Below are positions 35,128 through 44,514 of a stretch of DNA of 64,000 bases, piece by piece. The DNA is from an uncultured Marinobacterium sp. (GTDB lineage: Bacteria; Pseudomonadota; Gammaproteobacteria; Pseudomonadales; Balneatricaceae): the NCBI GenBank assembly GCA_947501565.1, contig CANMWJ010000010.1, forward strand, positions 62,001 to 126,000, read 5' to 3'. Below the pieces are notes generated by a model, which had not been told where the DNA came from, searched no databases, and saw nothing but the letters and a program-made list of their open reading frames with translations. Every line of letters begins with the position of its first letter. Position 1 is the stretch's first letter. A program made the translations under genes and the position numbers.

Positions 35128-35724
35128 ATGAATTTGAGAAACACCGATATGTCTTACGGTGTCGTTGCAAAGTGGTTGCACTGGCTAACAGCGTTGTTGT
35201 TTATATTTTCTTATATAACCGTTTATTACCGTCAGTGGTTTACCGAGAGTGGTTCATCGCAAAACTGGACCGCACTCCAGTTACACCTATCCATCGGCGT
35301 TTCGGTCGCTGTGGTGGTAAGCATGCGAATATTCTGGCGTGTTCTTAACAAACAGCCTCGACCGGAACCCGGTAATCAATTAGAGCACTTAGCAGCTAAG
35401 CTGGGGCACTGCGCATTGTATGCGGTGATGATTTTGATGCCGATAACAGGCTATTTGGGCACCGGTGCTGCAACTGATTTCTTTTATCTGTTCGAAATAC
35501 AAAAAATTGAAGACACAACTCTATTTCAACTCATTAAAGCTGAAGATCCAGAGTTGACCTTTAAAGAGTTCGAAAAGCCCTTTGATGTCGTGCATAAAGA
35601 TATCGGTGGGAAGTGGTTGGTCTGGATTTTAATACTCGGCCATGCATCAGCAGCGATGTATCACCATTTTGTAAAAAGAGATAGAACGTTGCAAAAAATG
35701 ACTTTTGATAAAGCAGGTAGCTGA
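35128..35724 (+). CDS. Cytochrome b561 family protein
   Basis: The start is ATG 35128, with AGAGGAGG about 6 nt upstream. 198 aa with four TM helices. Haem-ligand histidines are visible in VAKWLHWLTALL, ALQLHLSIGV, LGHCALYAVM and LGHASAAMYHHF. These diheme membrane proteins pass electrons between quinol and periplasmic partners. Under the shared dyad motif, so probably part of the accessory redox regulon. Confidence 0.9.
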   Translation: MNLRNTDMSYGVVAKWLHWLTALLFIFSYITVYYRQWFTESGSSQNWTALQLHLSIGVSVAVVVSMRIFWRVLNKQPRPEPGNQLEHLAAKLGHCALYAVMILMPITGYLGTGAATDFFYLFEIQKIEDTTLFQLIKAEDPELTFKEFEKPFDVVHKDIGGKWLVWILILGHASAAMYHHFVKRDRTLQKMTFDKAGS

Positions 35725-35854
35725 GCGGGCGCTCGAAATTTTCCTGAATGTAAAACGATGAATAGGTAAAGCGTTCATGTCATTTTAAATGAGATCTGGA
35801 AGCCTTCTACCTTTTCATTACATGCCTCACAAACAGAAATAATGCGGAAGAAAA

Positions 35855-36634
35855 ATGAGATTGTTCAGACAAATAAGAAAAGCCTACAGTTCGGTATTAA
35901 TAACAGCATCGTTGACGCTGTTCTCCGCCAGCCATGCCTCAGCGGGTGTTGTACCTAATGTAGAAACCCTTGCTGATAAACAAGCAATTACAGAGGTCAT
36001 TAATCATTTGGGTCGTGCATTAGATCGTATGGATAGGGGGTTGATGCGTTCAATCTACTGGCCTGATGCTATTGAAGAGCACCAGGATCCTGAATTCCCG
36101 GTATTTTTTACTGACGCTGAAACTAACCCCGCCCCTGGGACATACAACAACTTTCCATGTCAGGCGATGGCTGGTTTTGCGACACTAAGAACAACCCAGT
36201 ATCGTATCAGCAACTACCTTATCGATGTGCATTCTGGAGGAAAGACCGCCAACGCCGAGGCTTACGTGTGGGCATTTCACTTGGTGGGTGATGGGGATAC
36301 CGCGCCCGCACGCGAAGTGACGCTCTTTGGACGCATGTTGTTTAATTTTGAAAAACGTAAGAATGCTGATAATCAGCCTGAATGGCGTATTTCACGGAGG
36401 TTGACGGTATTTGATTGGTTTACAGATGTACCTGCGACAGGGCACTTTGCTAAGGGCTACATGGATAAATTCAAAGGTACCCGTGACCTGAATCAGGACG
36501 GCGTATCCGGAGCCTGGCACGATGGCACTGATACCGGTCGGAACGATCCAAGCTATGAGTTCCTGAACTTACCATCTGATCCAGATCCACTTCCAGGTGA
36601 AGGCGTTTGTCTTTTCCCGAATTCAAAAGATTAA
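35855..36634 (+). CDS. Exported SnoaL-like (NTF2-fold) protein
   Basis: 259 aa. The signal peptide ends near ASHASA-GV. The SnoaL-like domain (about 40-200) carries ALDRMDRGLMRSIYWPDAIEE, ISNYLIDVHSGGKTANAEAY and WRISRRLTVFDWF. The C-terminus has an extra polar segment. A cytoplasmic paralogue lies at 38518-39058. The fold is shared by cyclases, dehydratases and isomerases; activity unknown. Being periplasmic is unusual for this group. Confidence 0.78.
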   Translation: MRLFRQIRKAYSSVLITASLTLFSASHASAGVVPNVETLADKQAITEVINHLGRALDRMDRGLMRSIYWPDAIEEHQDPEFPVFFTDAETNPAPGTYNNFPCQAMAGFATLRTTQYRISNYLIDVHSGGKTANAEAYVWAFHLVGDGDTAPAREVTLFGRMLFNFEKRKNADNQPEWRISRRLTVFDWFTDVPATGHFAKGYMDKFKGTRDLNQDGVSGAWHDGTDTGRNDPSYEFLNLPSDPDPLPGEGVCLFPNSKD

Positions 36635-36691
36635 CATTCAAAGCTTTAACAGGAGGCTACTTCAAATCGCTCCTGTAAGCTCCATAGCCAG

Positions 36692-36718
36692 ATGGCCCGC
36701 GACCAAGCGGGCCATTTT
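36692..36718. terminator. Bidirectional terminator
   Basis: ATGGCCCGC and GCGGGCCAT arms with loop GACCAA, then TTTTGT. It lies between the convergent SnoaL-like and LysR genes. Confidence 0.85.
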
Positions 36719-36746
36719 GTACAGCCTTATAGCTGCCAGCTATTGC

Positions 36747-37646
36747 TTAGCGGAAGAGTGTACTTCCCGCTAATTTTTCCTTTAAGAACTCGACGAAACA
36801 ACGCACCTTCAACGGGACATACCGGTTCTGTGGGTAGATTGCGTTAAAAGGTATCGAGTCTCCTTTGTAGTCGCTCAGTAGTTGAACCAGTTTTCCGGAT
36901 TGGAGATGCTCGTTGACCATCCAGATGGGGAGGGCAGTAATCCCCAAGCCTGACAACGCTACTTCCAGATTTGTATCACCGCTATCACTCTGAAAGGTGC
37001 CTGTCACAGGTACCGAAATCTCTTTACCCTGATGTGTAAAATGCCAGTAGTTCCCCGTTCTTAGCAGCGAATAGACGATACAGTTATGCCGTTTCAGATC
37101 AGCAGGTTCTCTGGGGCCACCATGGAGTTTCACATACTCAGGCGAGGCTACCAGCAGCATAGGGTTCTCAAACAGGTGTCGGGCGATCAATGAGGAGTCT
37201 TCCAGCTTGCGTGCCCGAATCGCCACATCGACCCCTTCAGCGATTAAGTCGACGTGCCTATCACCCAGTGACATATCGACCTTTATATCCGGATACTTCT
37301 CTAAAAACTCGCCAACGATTGGGGCAAGTACTAACCGTCCGAATGCAACAGGTGCCGTTACCCTTAGAATCCCCTGCGGTGTCGCCACTTGAGATCGAAC
37401 CCTTGCTTCCACTTCATCCAGCTCCGCGAGCATAACTATCGTTTGCTCATAGTAGTCAGTTCCCGCCTGAGTTAACGAAATATCCCGGCTACTGCGGGTT
37501 AGCAGCTTAACACCTAGCTTGGCTTCCAGTGCCGCTACCTTTTTGCTGATGGTTGCCTGAGTGGTGTTGAGTTCGCGGCCAACGGCCGAAAAACTGCCAG
37601 TCTGTACAACCCGAACAAATGCTCGCATAGCACCAAGTTGATCCAC
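36747..37646 (-). CDS. LysR-family regulator, candidate owner of the shared dyad
   Basis: 299 aa with a GTG start (MDQLGAMRAFVRVVQTGSF) after GAGG at 6 nt. HTH about 2-60 (FSAVGRELNTTQATISKKVA), effector domain about 90-295. The GTG lies 15 bp from a copy of the dyad motif (37661-37686) in the divergent promoter region, the usual place for LysR autoregulation. It is therefore the likely regulator of the ABM/SnoaL operon, the b561 gene and the CMD gene. Confidence 0.9.
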   Translation of the reverse strand: MDQLGAMRAFVRVVQTGSFSAVGRELNTTQATISKKVAALEAKLGVKLLTRSSRDISLTQAGTDYYEQTIVMLAELDEVEARVRSQVATPQGILRVTAPVAFGRLVLAPIVGEFLEKYPDIKVDMSLGDRHVDLIAEGVDVAIRARKLEDSSLIARHLFENPMLLVASPEYVKLHGGPREPADLKRHNCIVYSLLRTGNYWHFTHQGKEISVPVTGTFQSDSGDTNLEVALSGLGITALPIWMVNEHLQSGKLVQLLSDYKGDSIPFNAIYPQNRYVPLKVRCFVEFLKEKLAGSTLFR

Positions 37647-37660
37647 TGTGTACCTCTAGA

Positions 37661-37686
37661 ATTCCAAATAAGAATACATGCTATTC
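37661..37686 (+). promoter_or_regulatory. Shared dyad motif, copy 2
   Basis: ATTCC, 6 nt, then GAATACATGCTATTC, between the LysR gene and the divergent ABM operon. Confidence 0.7.
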
Positions 37687-37802
37687 ATTTTAGCTTACTC
37701 CTATTCAATAAATAAAACACCTACTATGAATTCACCGGTAGAGATTAATGCTTTACCTGATCAACTCAGTTCAGTGTCTATTCGCCGCCTAGAGGTTTTT
37801 AA

Positions 37803-38123
37803 ATGTCGAAAGATCTTGTATTCACCGTTGAATTTAATGTGAAGCCTGAAGCTAAAGATGAGTTTCTGGCAAGCCTTAACCAAGTTGTTGAGAACATGGC
37901 GAAGGAAGAAACCTTTGTTTTAAGTTACCTGCACCGGGACGTTAACGATCCGAATAAATTTTTGATTTACGAGCGTTGGTCAGAGCCGTCGTTTGAAGAT
38001 TTCGTAAAAAATCAACTGCAAGGCAAGCGCTATCGCGATGACTACGAAGCCAAAATCTCTGAATGGTTAGTTAAGGATCGTGGAATTAGTGTGCTCGACC
38101 CTACAGGCGAATGGTCGCGATAA
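37803..38123 (+). CDS. ABM-domain monooxygenase-like protein 1
   Basis: 106 aa, one ABM (YgiN-like) ferredoxin-like fold: VEFNVKPEAKDEFLASL, VLSYLHRDVNDPNKFLIYER, WSEPSFEDFVKNQL. Such proteins oxidise quinols or polyketide-like aromatics without cofactor, or act in quinone detoxification. The next gene is a close paralogue, so this is a recent-looking tandem duplication. First gene of an operon running to the esterase. Confidence 0.88.
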   Translation: MSKDLVFTVEFNVKPEAKDEFLASLNQVVENMAKEETFVLSYLHRDVNDPNKFLIYERWSEPSFEDFVKNQLQGKRYRDDYEAKISEWLVKDRGISVLDPTGEWSR

Positions 38124-38162
38124 ATCGCTAATCAAACTAAATAAATATTCTGGATAAAAATC

Positions 38163-38483
38163 ATGTCAAAGCATTTAGTTTTCTATGTCGAATTTAATGT
38201 TAAACCGGATTGTATTGAAAAGTTTTTGAAAGGTGCGACCGGTGTTTTAGAAGCGATGTCTCATGAAGATGCTTTTGTTGAGACTTACTTTCATCGGGAT
38301 GCCAACAACCCTAACCGGTTTACGTTGTACGAGCATTGGAACGAACCGTCGATGGAGGCTTTCGTGAAAAACCAGTTGGAAGGCAAGGCCTACCGTGAAG
38401 AGTACGAAGCCTATTTGCCGGATCTGCTGGCCAGCGAAAGAACATTTTCAGTGCTTGAGCCTATCGGCGAGTGGCAGAAGTGA
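38163..38483 (+). CDS. ABM-domain monooxygenase-like protein 2
   Basis: 106 aa paralogue of the preceding gene with the same blocks (VEFNVKPDCIEKFLKG, TYFHRDANNPNRFTLYEHW, MEAFVKNQLEGKAYREEY). Equal length and aligned motifs throughout; the pair could form a heterodimer, as ABM proteins are dimers. Confidence 0.88.
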   Translation: MSKHLVFYVEFNVKPDCIEKFLKGATGVLEAMSHEDAFVETYFHRDANNPNRFTLYEHWNEPSMEAFVKNQLEGKAYREEYEAYLPDLLASERTFSVLEPIGEWQK

Positions 38484-38517
38484 CTCAATAACCTAAATCG
38501 TATAAGAGGAGATTCCG

Positions 38518-39058
38518 ATGGATATGCAACAAAAGCTGCAAGAGCTGTTAGATAAGCAAGAGCTTACCGAACTGATGTACAAGTTTGCCCGAGCGCTGGA
38601 CCGCGTAGACGGCGAATTGATGAAATCCACCTATTGGGAAGATGCCATCGAAGAGCATCAGGACCCGATCTTCCCTGATCTGTTCTTCTATAACGACAAC
38701 GCTCACCAGTTTGTTGAACCCGCAATGGAAGGTTTCAGGGCGCTGAAGGCTACTCAACATCGAATCAGCAATCCCCTGATTGAAATAGATGGCGACAAAG
38801 CGACCGCCGAGAGTTATGTCTGGGCATACCACGTTCACGAAGAGGAGGGCGTTGATAAGGAAGGTATTTTGGGTGGTCGTCACCACTTCCGTTTCGAGCG
38901 TCGTAACGGCGAGTGGAAAATCAAGCACCGTTCTACCAGTCTTTGACTGGAACCAGAACCAGGATGCCAGTGCGATCTGGGCCGAGGGTTATGACGATAA
39001 GTACCGAGGAAAACGGGACAAGAGCGATGACAGCTATAACTATCTGAAACACAGCTAA
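38518..39058 (+). pseudogene. SnoaL-like gene with a frameshift
   Basis: The first frame (38518-38946, 142 aa, LARALDRVDGEL-like start FARALDRVDGELMKSTYWED) stops right after WKIKHRSTSL. The expected continuation VFDWNQNQDASAIWAEGYDD to KHS is in the +1 frame up to 39058. The paralogue at 35855 reads through the same junction as WRISRRLTVFDWF. Removing one base near 38938-38941 (ACC-A-GTC) restores a protein of about 180 aa. Either a real mutation or a sequencing error; the rest of both halves is well conserved, so it is recent. Confidence 0.8.
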
Positions 39059-39110
39059 TCCCGATGGATAGACCTACGCCAAAGACCATTTCCTAAGAAC
39101 AGAGATTAAC

Positions 39111-39647
39111 ATGATGACAGCAAACAAATTTAAAGCAGGCGATCTGTTTCCTGCGATAGAACTACCTACCCTCACCGGTGACACGATCACGTTGGGTAAT
39201 CCGCAAGCGGGATTAGATTGGAAAATGGTGGTGGTCTACCGGGGTAAACATTGCCCGCTCTGTACCCGTTATCTCAATGAGATCGAAAAGCTTAAAGGTG
39301 ACTTTAACAAGTTGGGTGTCGATATCGTTGCTGTGTCTGCGGATAGCGAAACACAGGTGAACGCTCATATGGCTGATTTGATTGTCAGCTATCCGATTGC
39401 TTATGGCCTGAACATCGAGCAGATGCAGCAGTTGGGGCTCTATATCTCCCATCCTCGCTCTGCACAGGAAACCGATCATCCGTTTGCTGAACCCGGACTG
39501 TTTGTGGTCAACGAAAAAGGGCAGGTTCAGGTACTGGATATCTCCAACGGCCCCTTCGTTCGCCCTGAACTTGGTGTGTTGCTTTCCGGGCTGGGATTCA
39601 TCCGTAACCCGGATAACAACTACCCGATTCGCGGAACCTACGAATAG
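39111..39647 (+). CDS. AhpC/TSA-type peroxiredoxin-like protein
   Basis: 178 aa thioredoxin fold. FKAGDLFPAIELPTLTGDTI, then the CxxC site YRGKHCPLCTRYLNEIEK, then GVDIVAVSADSE. A CPLC motif at the peroxidatic position is unlike the PxxxTxxC of classical Prx and typical of a peroxiredoxin-like subgroup. Likely a thiol reductase or peroxidase protecting against reactive quinones or peroxides. Confidence 0.85.
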   Translation: MMTANKFKAGDLFPAIELPTLTGDTITLGNPQAGLDWKMVVVYRGKHCPLCTRYLNEIEKLKGDFNKLGVDIVAVSADSETQVNAHMADLIVSYPIAYGLNIEQMQQLGLYISHPRSAQETDHPFAEPGLFVVNEKGQVQVLDISNGPFVRPELGVLLSGLGFIRNPDNNYPIRGTYE

Positions 39648-39659
39648 TCCAGAGATAAT

Positions 39660-40724
39660 ATGATGAGAACCAGTAACTTATTTAAAAGCGCTGTAGTGGC
39701 AACACTGGTATTAAGCTCCTTGATTGGTTGTGCCTCACAGGTAACGGACACATCAGGAACGGCGGATATTACCTCTGTTGGTACCGATGATAATGTCAGA
39801 CAGTTTATTGATCCGAACGTAACGGCACCGCTGGATCACTTACCATCGGAGTTAGCATTTATCTCCCGTGACAACGTTGCTGAAGTAAGAGCATTGGTGA
39901 ACAAGATGCTTAAGTTTCCTGATACCCCAGGCGTGACGGTCGAGAAAAAGACCATCACGACCGCAGAGGGCGAGGTTACACTTTTTATCTACCAACCAGA
40001 AAACAGCTCCGGCAATAATCCAGGCATACTCTGGACCCACGGCGGTGGTTACATTATGGGGCGTGCTGACAGTAATGACTTCGTTGGAGCGTTCGCAAAG
40101 CAACTAAACGCCACAGTTGTGTCAGTCGATTACCGATTGGCCCCGGAGCATCCATTTCCTGCCGGGCATAACGATAGCTACGCCGCATTTCTATGGATGG
40201 TCGAGCATGCCGAAGAGTTGGGGATTGATCCGAATCGAATTGCGATCGGTGGCGACAGTGCCGGAGCAGGGATGGCCGCAGGTGTTGCGCTACATAATCG
40301 CGACGCGCAGGGGCGTGCAATAGCCCTGCAACTGCTGATTTATCCCATGCTTGATAATTTGCACAATACACCGTCTGGTGCGATTGAAGACTATCCGGTC
40401 TGGAACCGGACAACATCATTCAATGCCTGGGAGATGTACCTGAATGGCACTCCCGGTACTCAGGCCTCGCCTTATGCGTCACCAGCGCGGGCAAAAGATG
40501 TTAGCGGTTTACCTAAAACGTTTTTGACTGTTGGCACTGTTGATCTGTTTCGAGATGAAGTCATCGATTATGCCCAGCGCCTGATGGCAGCCGGTGTGCC
40601 GACTCAATTAGCCGTGTTCCCAGGTGCGTACCACGGCAGTCAGGTATTTGTGCCGGATGCCTCCATCAGCCAACAGATGATCAGCACTTATGTGGCGGCA
40701 CTAAAAGAGGCGCTGCAGGACTAA
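39660..40724 (+). CDS. Lipoprotein alpha/beta-hydrolase (HSL-family esterase)
   Basis: 354 aa. A lipobox (LSSLIGCAS) near residue 24 predicts a lipoprotein. The HSL-family oxyanion motif HGGGYIMG and nucleophile GDSAGAGMA are clear; Asp and His candidates lie in TVGTVDLFRDEV and FPGAYHGSQ. It hydrolyses short esters, probably in the periplasm. It is 12 nt after the peroxiredoxin-like gene, so last of the ABM operon. Confidence 0.92.
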   Translation: MMRTSNLFKSAVVATLVLSSLIGCASQVTDTSGTADITSVGTDDNVRQFIDPNVTAPLDHLPSELAFISRDNVAEVRALVNKMLKFPDTPGVTVEKKTITTAEGEVTLFIYQPENSSGNNPGILWTHGGGYIMGRADSNDFVGAFAKQLNATVVSVDYRLAPEHPFPAGHNDSYAAFLWMVEHAEELGIDPNRIAIGGDSAGAGMAAGVALHNRDAQGRAIALQLLIYPMLDNLHNTPSGAIEDYPVWNRTTSFNAWEMYLNGTPGTQASPYASPARAKDVSGLPKTFLTVGTVDLFRDEVIDYAQRLMAAGVPTQLAVFPGAYHGSQVFVPDASISQQMISTYVAALKEALQD

Positions 40725-41046
40725 TCAATCAAGGCGTATAACTCCTGGGTGTGTCTGTTAGCTAGTTGTTGTGTACAGAATGCAGCTGCACCTCATAAGG
40801 CCGAGACACTGTTCGATCCTATTGGGCAGCGTCTCCGCTATCTATTCCCAGTCTGCCGGGACCTCTTTAGAAATCCTTTTTGATTCTGTAGCCCTTTAAG
40901 GGCGCTGCGTCAGCTCTATATTGACTAAACAGCTAAGAGCATTCCGGTTTCGAATACATGGTATTCGCTTGAGCTGTCTCACATTCCAAATAGCGCCGCT
41001 GTATCTTGCTTATATCGCATATCGATCACATCCGTTGAGAACAATT
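40725..41046. other. Promoter region with dyad motif
   Basis: 322 bp without a gene. It holds the dyad motif copy 3 at 40941-40966. An upstream extension of the CMD reading frame to 40921 is not credible as coding because it runs over the motif. Confidence 0.6.
40941..40966 (+). promoter_or_regulatory. Shared dyad motif, copy 3
   Basis: ATTCC, 6 nt, then GAATACATGGTATTC, a 6-3-6 inverted repeat, 80 nt before the CMD-family start. Confidence 0.7.
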
Positions 41047-41607
41047 ATGAAGAAATTCACCAAACATAACCTCGCGACCACGCCGGAGAAATCGCTGCCC
41101 TCACTTGAGGCTGCGGCCCAGGCGTTTGGGTTTATCCCGAACCTGCTGGGGTATATGTCTGAATCGCCTTTTCTGCTTAACGGGTACCTGCACTTGTTCA
41201 ATCAGATTGAGCATACCGATCTGACACCGCTGGAGCAGCAGGTTGTGATGATGACCCTTAACCGTTACCACGAATGCCGTTACTGCATGGCAGACCATAC
41301 GCAGATGGCCGAGATGCAGGGGCTGGACATGAAGGTCATCAATGCAATTCGCGATGATGGGCCGCTTCAGGATCCCAAGTTGGCAACATTGCGCGCATTT
41401 ACCCTGAAGATGGCTGAGCAGCGCGGCGTGGTATCACAAACGCTGGTAGACGCATTTTTTAATGCAGGTTACAGCCAACAGAACGCGCTTGAAGTGATTG
41501 CCGCCATCGCCATGAAAGTGATGAGTAACTACACCAATCACCTGGCCGGCACCGAAATCGATGGTGCGTCTATGTCCAAGCGCTGGTCACCGATTACGGA
41601 GCGTTAA
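41047..41607 (+). CDS. Carboxymuconolactone decarboxylase/AhpD-family protein
   Basis: The start is ATG 41047 (MKKFTKHNLATTPEKS). 186 aa all-helical CMD fold. The CxxC-H redox motif ECRYCMADHTQMA is intact, as in AhpD-type peroxidase partners, so a thiol-peroxidase role is more likely than decarboxylation. Under dyad motif copy 3. Confidence 0.88.
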   Translation: MKKFTKHNLATTPEKSLPSLEAAAQAFGFIPNLLGYMSESPFLLNGYLHLFNQIEHTDLTPLEQQVVMMTLNRYHECRYCMADHTQMAEMQGLDMKVINAIRDDGPLQDPKLATLRAFTLKMAEQRGVVSQTLVDAFFNAGYSQQNALEVIAAIAMKVMSNYTNHLAGTEIDGASMSKRWSPITER

Positions 41608-41824
41608 TCCGCTCACCAAGCATCGGCGGTTCAACACAATAAGCCAGACCATCACCGGCGGTTGCACCGATTGAACCTGATTTCCAACTCAAAATGAATG
41701 GCATCAATAAACGAAGCTGACATGTACCCCCGCCACGGATGGCAGCAGGAACCTACCACGTTGAACTGATTAATGAGCACCAAGGCTGACGTTCAGTAAA
41801 TCACGTAGCTATAAAGAGAATTTT

Positions 41825-42850
41825 ATGAACCAAGATATCCTGTTTAATCAATATAACCTGACCCTGAAGAATCGTATCGTCATGGCGCCCATGAACCGAA
41901 GCATGGCCGACGATGAGCTGGTGCCGACTGATGCTATGGCTGCGTATTATGCACGACGTGCTGACACTGGGCTTATTATCACCGAGTCGCTGATGATATC
42001 GCCAAGCGCTCAGGGCTACCCTAATACACCTGCGATATTTACCCCTGACCAAGTAGAAGGTTGGAAAAAAGTAACACGTAAAGTACACGACAATGGTGGC
42101 AGAATCTTCGCCCAAATCTGGCATACCGGCCGGGTGTCTCACCCCATCTACCTCAACGGCGAAAAGCCCTTGGCTCCTTCGGCTGTGGCCCTGCATGGTC
42201 GAGTACCACGTACGGATGGTCTCCGATATGGTGTACCCCGTGAAATGACGGAAGTGGAAATCCGACAGACGATCCGAGATTTTGCCCAAGCCGCAGCTAA
42301 TGCCCGTACTGCCGGGTTCGATGGGGTGGAAGTTCATGCGGCAAATGGCTATCTGCTGGACCAGTTTCTGCACTGGGATACTAATCGTCGCACGGATGCA
42401 TGGGGTGGAAATGAGGAAAACATGGCCCGCATGTTGTTTGAAGTTCTGGATGCTGTGAAAGAGGAGATTGGTCAAGTCGGGTTGCGTCTGTCGCCGGTGG
42501 GTTACCTCAATCTGGAGCATGATGATCGTGACAAATGCGTATCGGATTACGTGTTACAACGCCTGAATCAATACGATCTGACCCATGTTCATACCGGGAT
42601 GTTTGACGACAGTTATCAAGAGCACCTTAGCGGCACGGTGACTCAGTATATCCGACGTCACTACAACGGCACGGTAATCGCGTGCGGTGGCTATAGCGCC
42701 GACAGCGGTCGTACTGCAATTACCAGCGGCGATGCAGATCTGATCGCCATCGGTCGACCGCTGATTGCAAATCCGGATTACGTTGCAAAGGTGCGTGCTC
42801 AGCAGGAACTCACGTCGTACACCGAAGAACATCTGAATGAGCTGATATAA
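41825..42850 (+). CDS. Old Yellow Enzyme family oxidoreductase
   Basis: 341 aa TIM barrel with FMN. LKNRIVMAPMNRSMADDE, QIWHTGRVSHP, AGFDGVEVHAANGYLLDQFL and VIACGGYSADSGRTAI are OYE signatures (NemA/XenA type). It reduces alpha,beta-unsaturated carbonyls, quinones or nitro compounds with NAD(P)H. It fits the electrophile-detoxification theme of the neighbourhood; no dyad motif is seen upstream. Confidence 0.95.
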   Translation: MNQDILFNQYNLTLKNRIVMAPMNRSMADDELVPTDAMAAYYARRADTGLIITESLMISPSAQGYPNTPAIFTPDQVEGWKKVTRKVHDNGGRIFAQIWHTGRVSHPIYLNGEKPLAPSAVALHGRVPRTDGLRYGVPREMTEVEIRQTIRDFAQAAANARTAGFDGVEVHAANGYLLDQFLHWDTNRRTDAWGGNEENMARMLFEVLDAVKEEIGQVGLRLSPVGYLNLEHDDRDKCVSDYVLQRLNQYDLTHVHTGMFDDSYQEHLSGTVTQYIRRHYNGTVIACGGYSADSGRTAITSGDADLIAIGRPLIANPDYVAKVRAQQELTSYTEEHLNELI

Positions 42851-43128
42851 GCTGCTTGTGATCGCTGTGGTGCTTTTCAGCGAAAAAGCCAAGGTAGGTG
42901 AGGTTAATGTCTAGATTATTGAATGGATAAGGTCTGCAAGAATAGCAATTGCCGGATCGGAGGTTCTGCGCTCTGGAGGTGGCCCCATCCCCCAAAATGT
43001 CCTGGTCCTATATTCGGCCAAACCTGAGCTTTATGGTTGCGCCCTAATTTTTTATAGTGCTCGGTCGATATACCGAGAGCTTCGCGTGAATACGTTCAAC
43101 AATAAATACAATATACGTAGGTTCTAAT

Positions 43129-44514
43129 ATGAAAGAAGGCTTGAACACCGTAGCCGAATTAACGTCGTCCATATCAAACTTTGTTTGGCCACTGTTTCTC
43201 CCGCTTCTTGTTGTCAGTAGTATCTTCATCGCATACACAACTTTTACTCGTCTCGTAAGAACCGATCAGCATTCCAAGCCAATATCGTTCAAAAAAATGA
43301 TTGGTCCAGCGTCGATCTCATTAGGTGCCAAAATTGGCACTGGAGCCATCATCGGAGTACTTGGTTCGCTGAACAAACTGTCAGATGCTGGGCAAGGCTT
43401 TATCGAAGGGATTGTGCTGTGGGGAGTGTTGGGCGCATGTGTGCTGATACCTCTTACGTACTCCGAAACATTTATCAGCCGTCGACTGAATCAATCTCCC
43501 GTTGAGTACATCAGGCACAATATCAGCAGATATGCTGCGGGGTTTTACTCTATCTCATTGGTGGTGCTGTACATCTTTGGCTTTGGTGGGTTCCAGTTTA
43601 ATGGGATTGATACAGTAACCAGCATTGTTCTAAGTAAAACCACGGGTGAAACACTGACCGAACTGCAGCGTTATCTGTTTGTGATAATCCCGATTATCGT
43701 GGTCGCCAGCGGTATCATCCTGACTAAGAAACACTCACTTTTTATCAACTCTTTGTCAGGGATGATCGGCCTGGCCGTAATTTCTTATTTCATATTCTTT
43801 TTCATCTTCCTCGGCCTGACTGCGGAGCATATTCCGGTTTTTATTAGCCGAGCCTGGAGCGGATTTACGAACCCTTTAACCATGGCTATTGGTGCGCCTA
43901 TCGGCCTGATTTTTGGCTTGCAGCGAATTATTCAAACATCTGAAGCTGGTTTGGGTACTTCTCCGCTGGCCGCTGCTGAAGACAAAGATATGAGCCCACA
44001 CAATGCAGCTATGACTCAGGTAATACCCACTGCGATTACCGTCGTGGTGTCATTGCTGATTACTTCATACATCGCGTCCTATGGCATCGCTCATCATTTC
44101 ATCATGTTCCCCGCGGATGGGGTTTCACGCCTCTCTGGGTTCTTTAACACCGCTATCAGTGTCACTGGTGATTTTGGCTTAGTAGTGATGTCTGTATTTG
44201 CGATTTTGTCGGGTATAACCACGTTGCTCGGTTCTTACTTCTTTTTGACGCAGCTATTCAGAAACAACCGTGAAAACACCAACATCGCTATCTACATGGT
44301 ATTGATTGTGACTGCTGGTACATTGGCGGTATTTGGCTTCAATATCGTATTCGATGTGGTGGATATCCTGCTGTTCGCAGTGAGTGGGCTGAACGTGATG
44401 GCGTTAACTGTTTATCTGATCGCATACTTTAGAGGGCAGTATGAAGCCGTTACTTTCGCCGAGCAGGCGGAACAGAATCGCAATCTTGAGCATGTGTCCA
44501 CTAGGGTAAATTGA
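43129..44514 (+). CDS. AGCS-family (alanine/glycine:cation) symporter
   Basis: 461 aa with about 11 TM helices. GAKIGTGAIIGVLGSL and GLQRIIQTSEAGLGTSPLAAA (the family motif SNEAGxGS-like) identify AGCS, though it is divergent in both motifs. It would import a small amino acid or analogue with Na+. A CTCGGT/ACCGAG inverted repeat lies at 43060-43077 in its promoter region. Confidence 0.85.
   Translation: MKEGLNTVAELTSSISNFVWPLFLPLLVVSSIFIAYTTFTRLVRTDQHSKPISFKKMIGPASISLGAKIGTGAIIGVLGSLNKLSDAGQGFIEGIVLWGVLGACVLIPLTYSETFISRRLNQSPVEYIRHNISRYAAGFYSISLVVLYIFGFGGFQFNGIDTVTSIVLSKTTGETLTELQRYLFVIIPIIVVASGIILTKKHSLFINSLSGMIGLAVISYFIFFFIFLGLTAEHIPVFISRAWSGFTNPLTMAIGAPIGLIFGLQRIIQTSEAGLGTSPLAAAEDKDMSPHNAAMTQVIPTAITVVVSLLITSYIASYGIAHHFIMFPADGVSRLSGFFNTAISVTGDFGLVVMSVFAILSGITTLLGSYFFLTQLFRNNRENTNIAIYMVLIVTAGTLAVFGFNIVFDVVDILLFAVSGLNVMALTVYLIAYFRGQYEAVTFAEQAEQNRNLEHVSTRVN

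Noticed and set aside
41700-41760. Possible fourth dyad motif before the OYE gene
   Set aside because: TTTCC and GAAT half-sites are present but spacing (N10) and the second arm do not fit.
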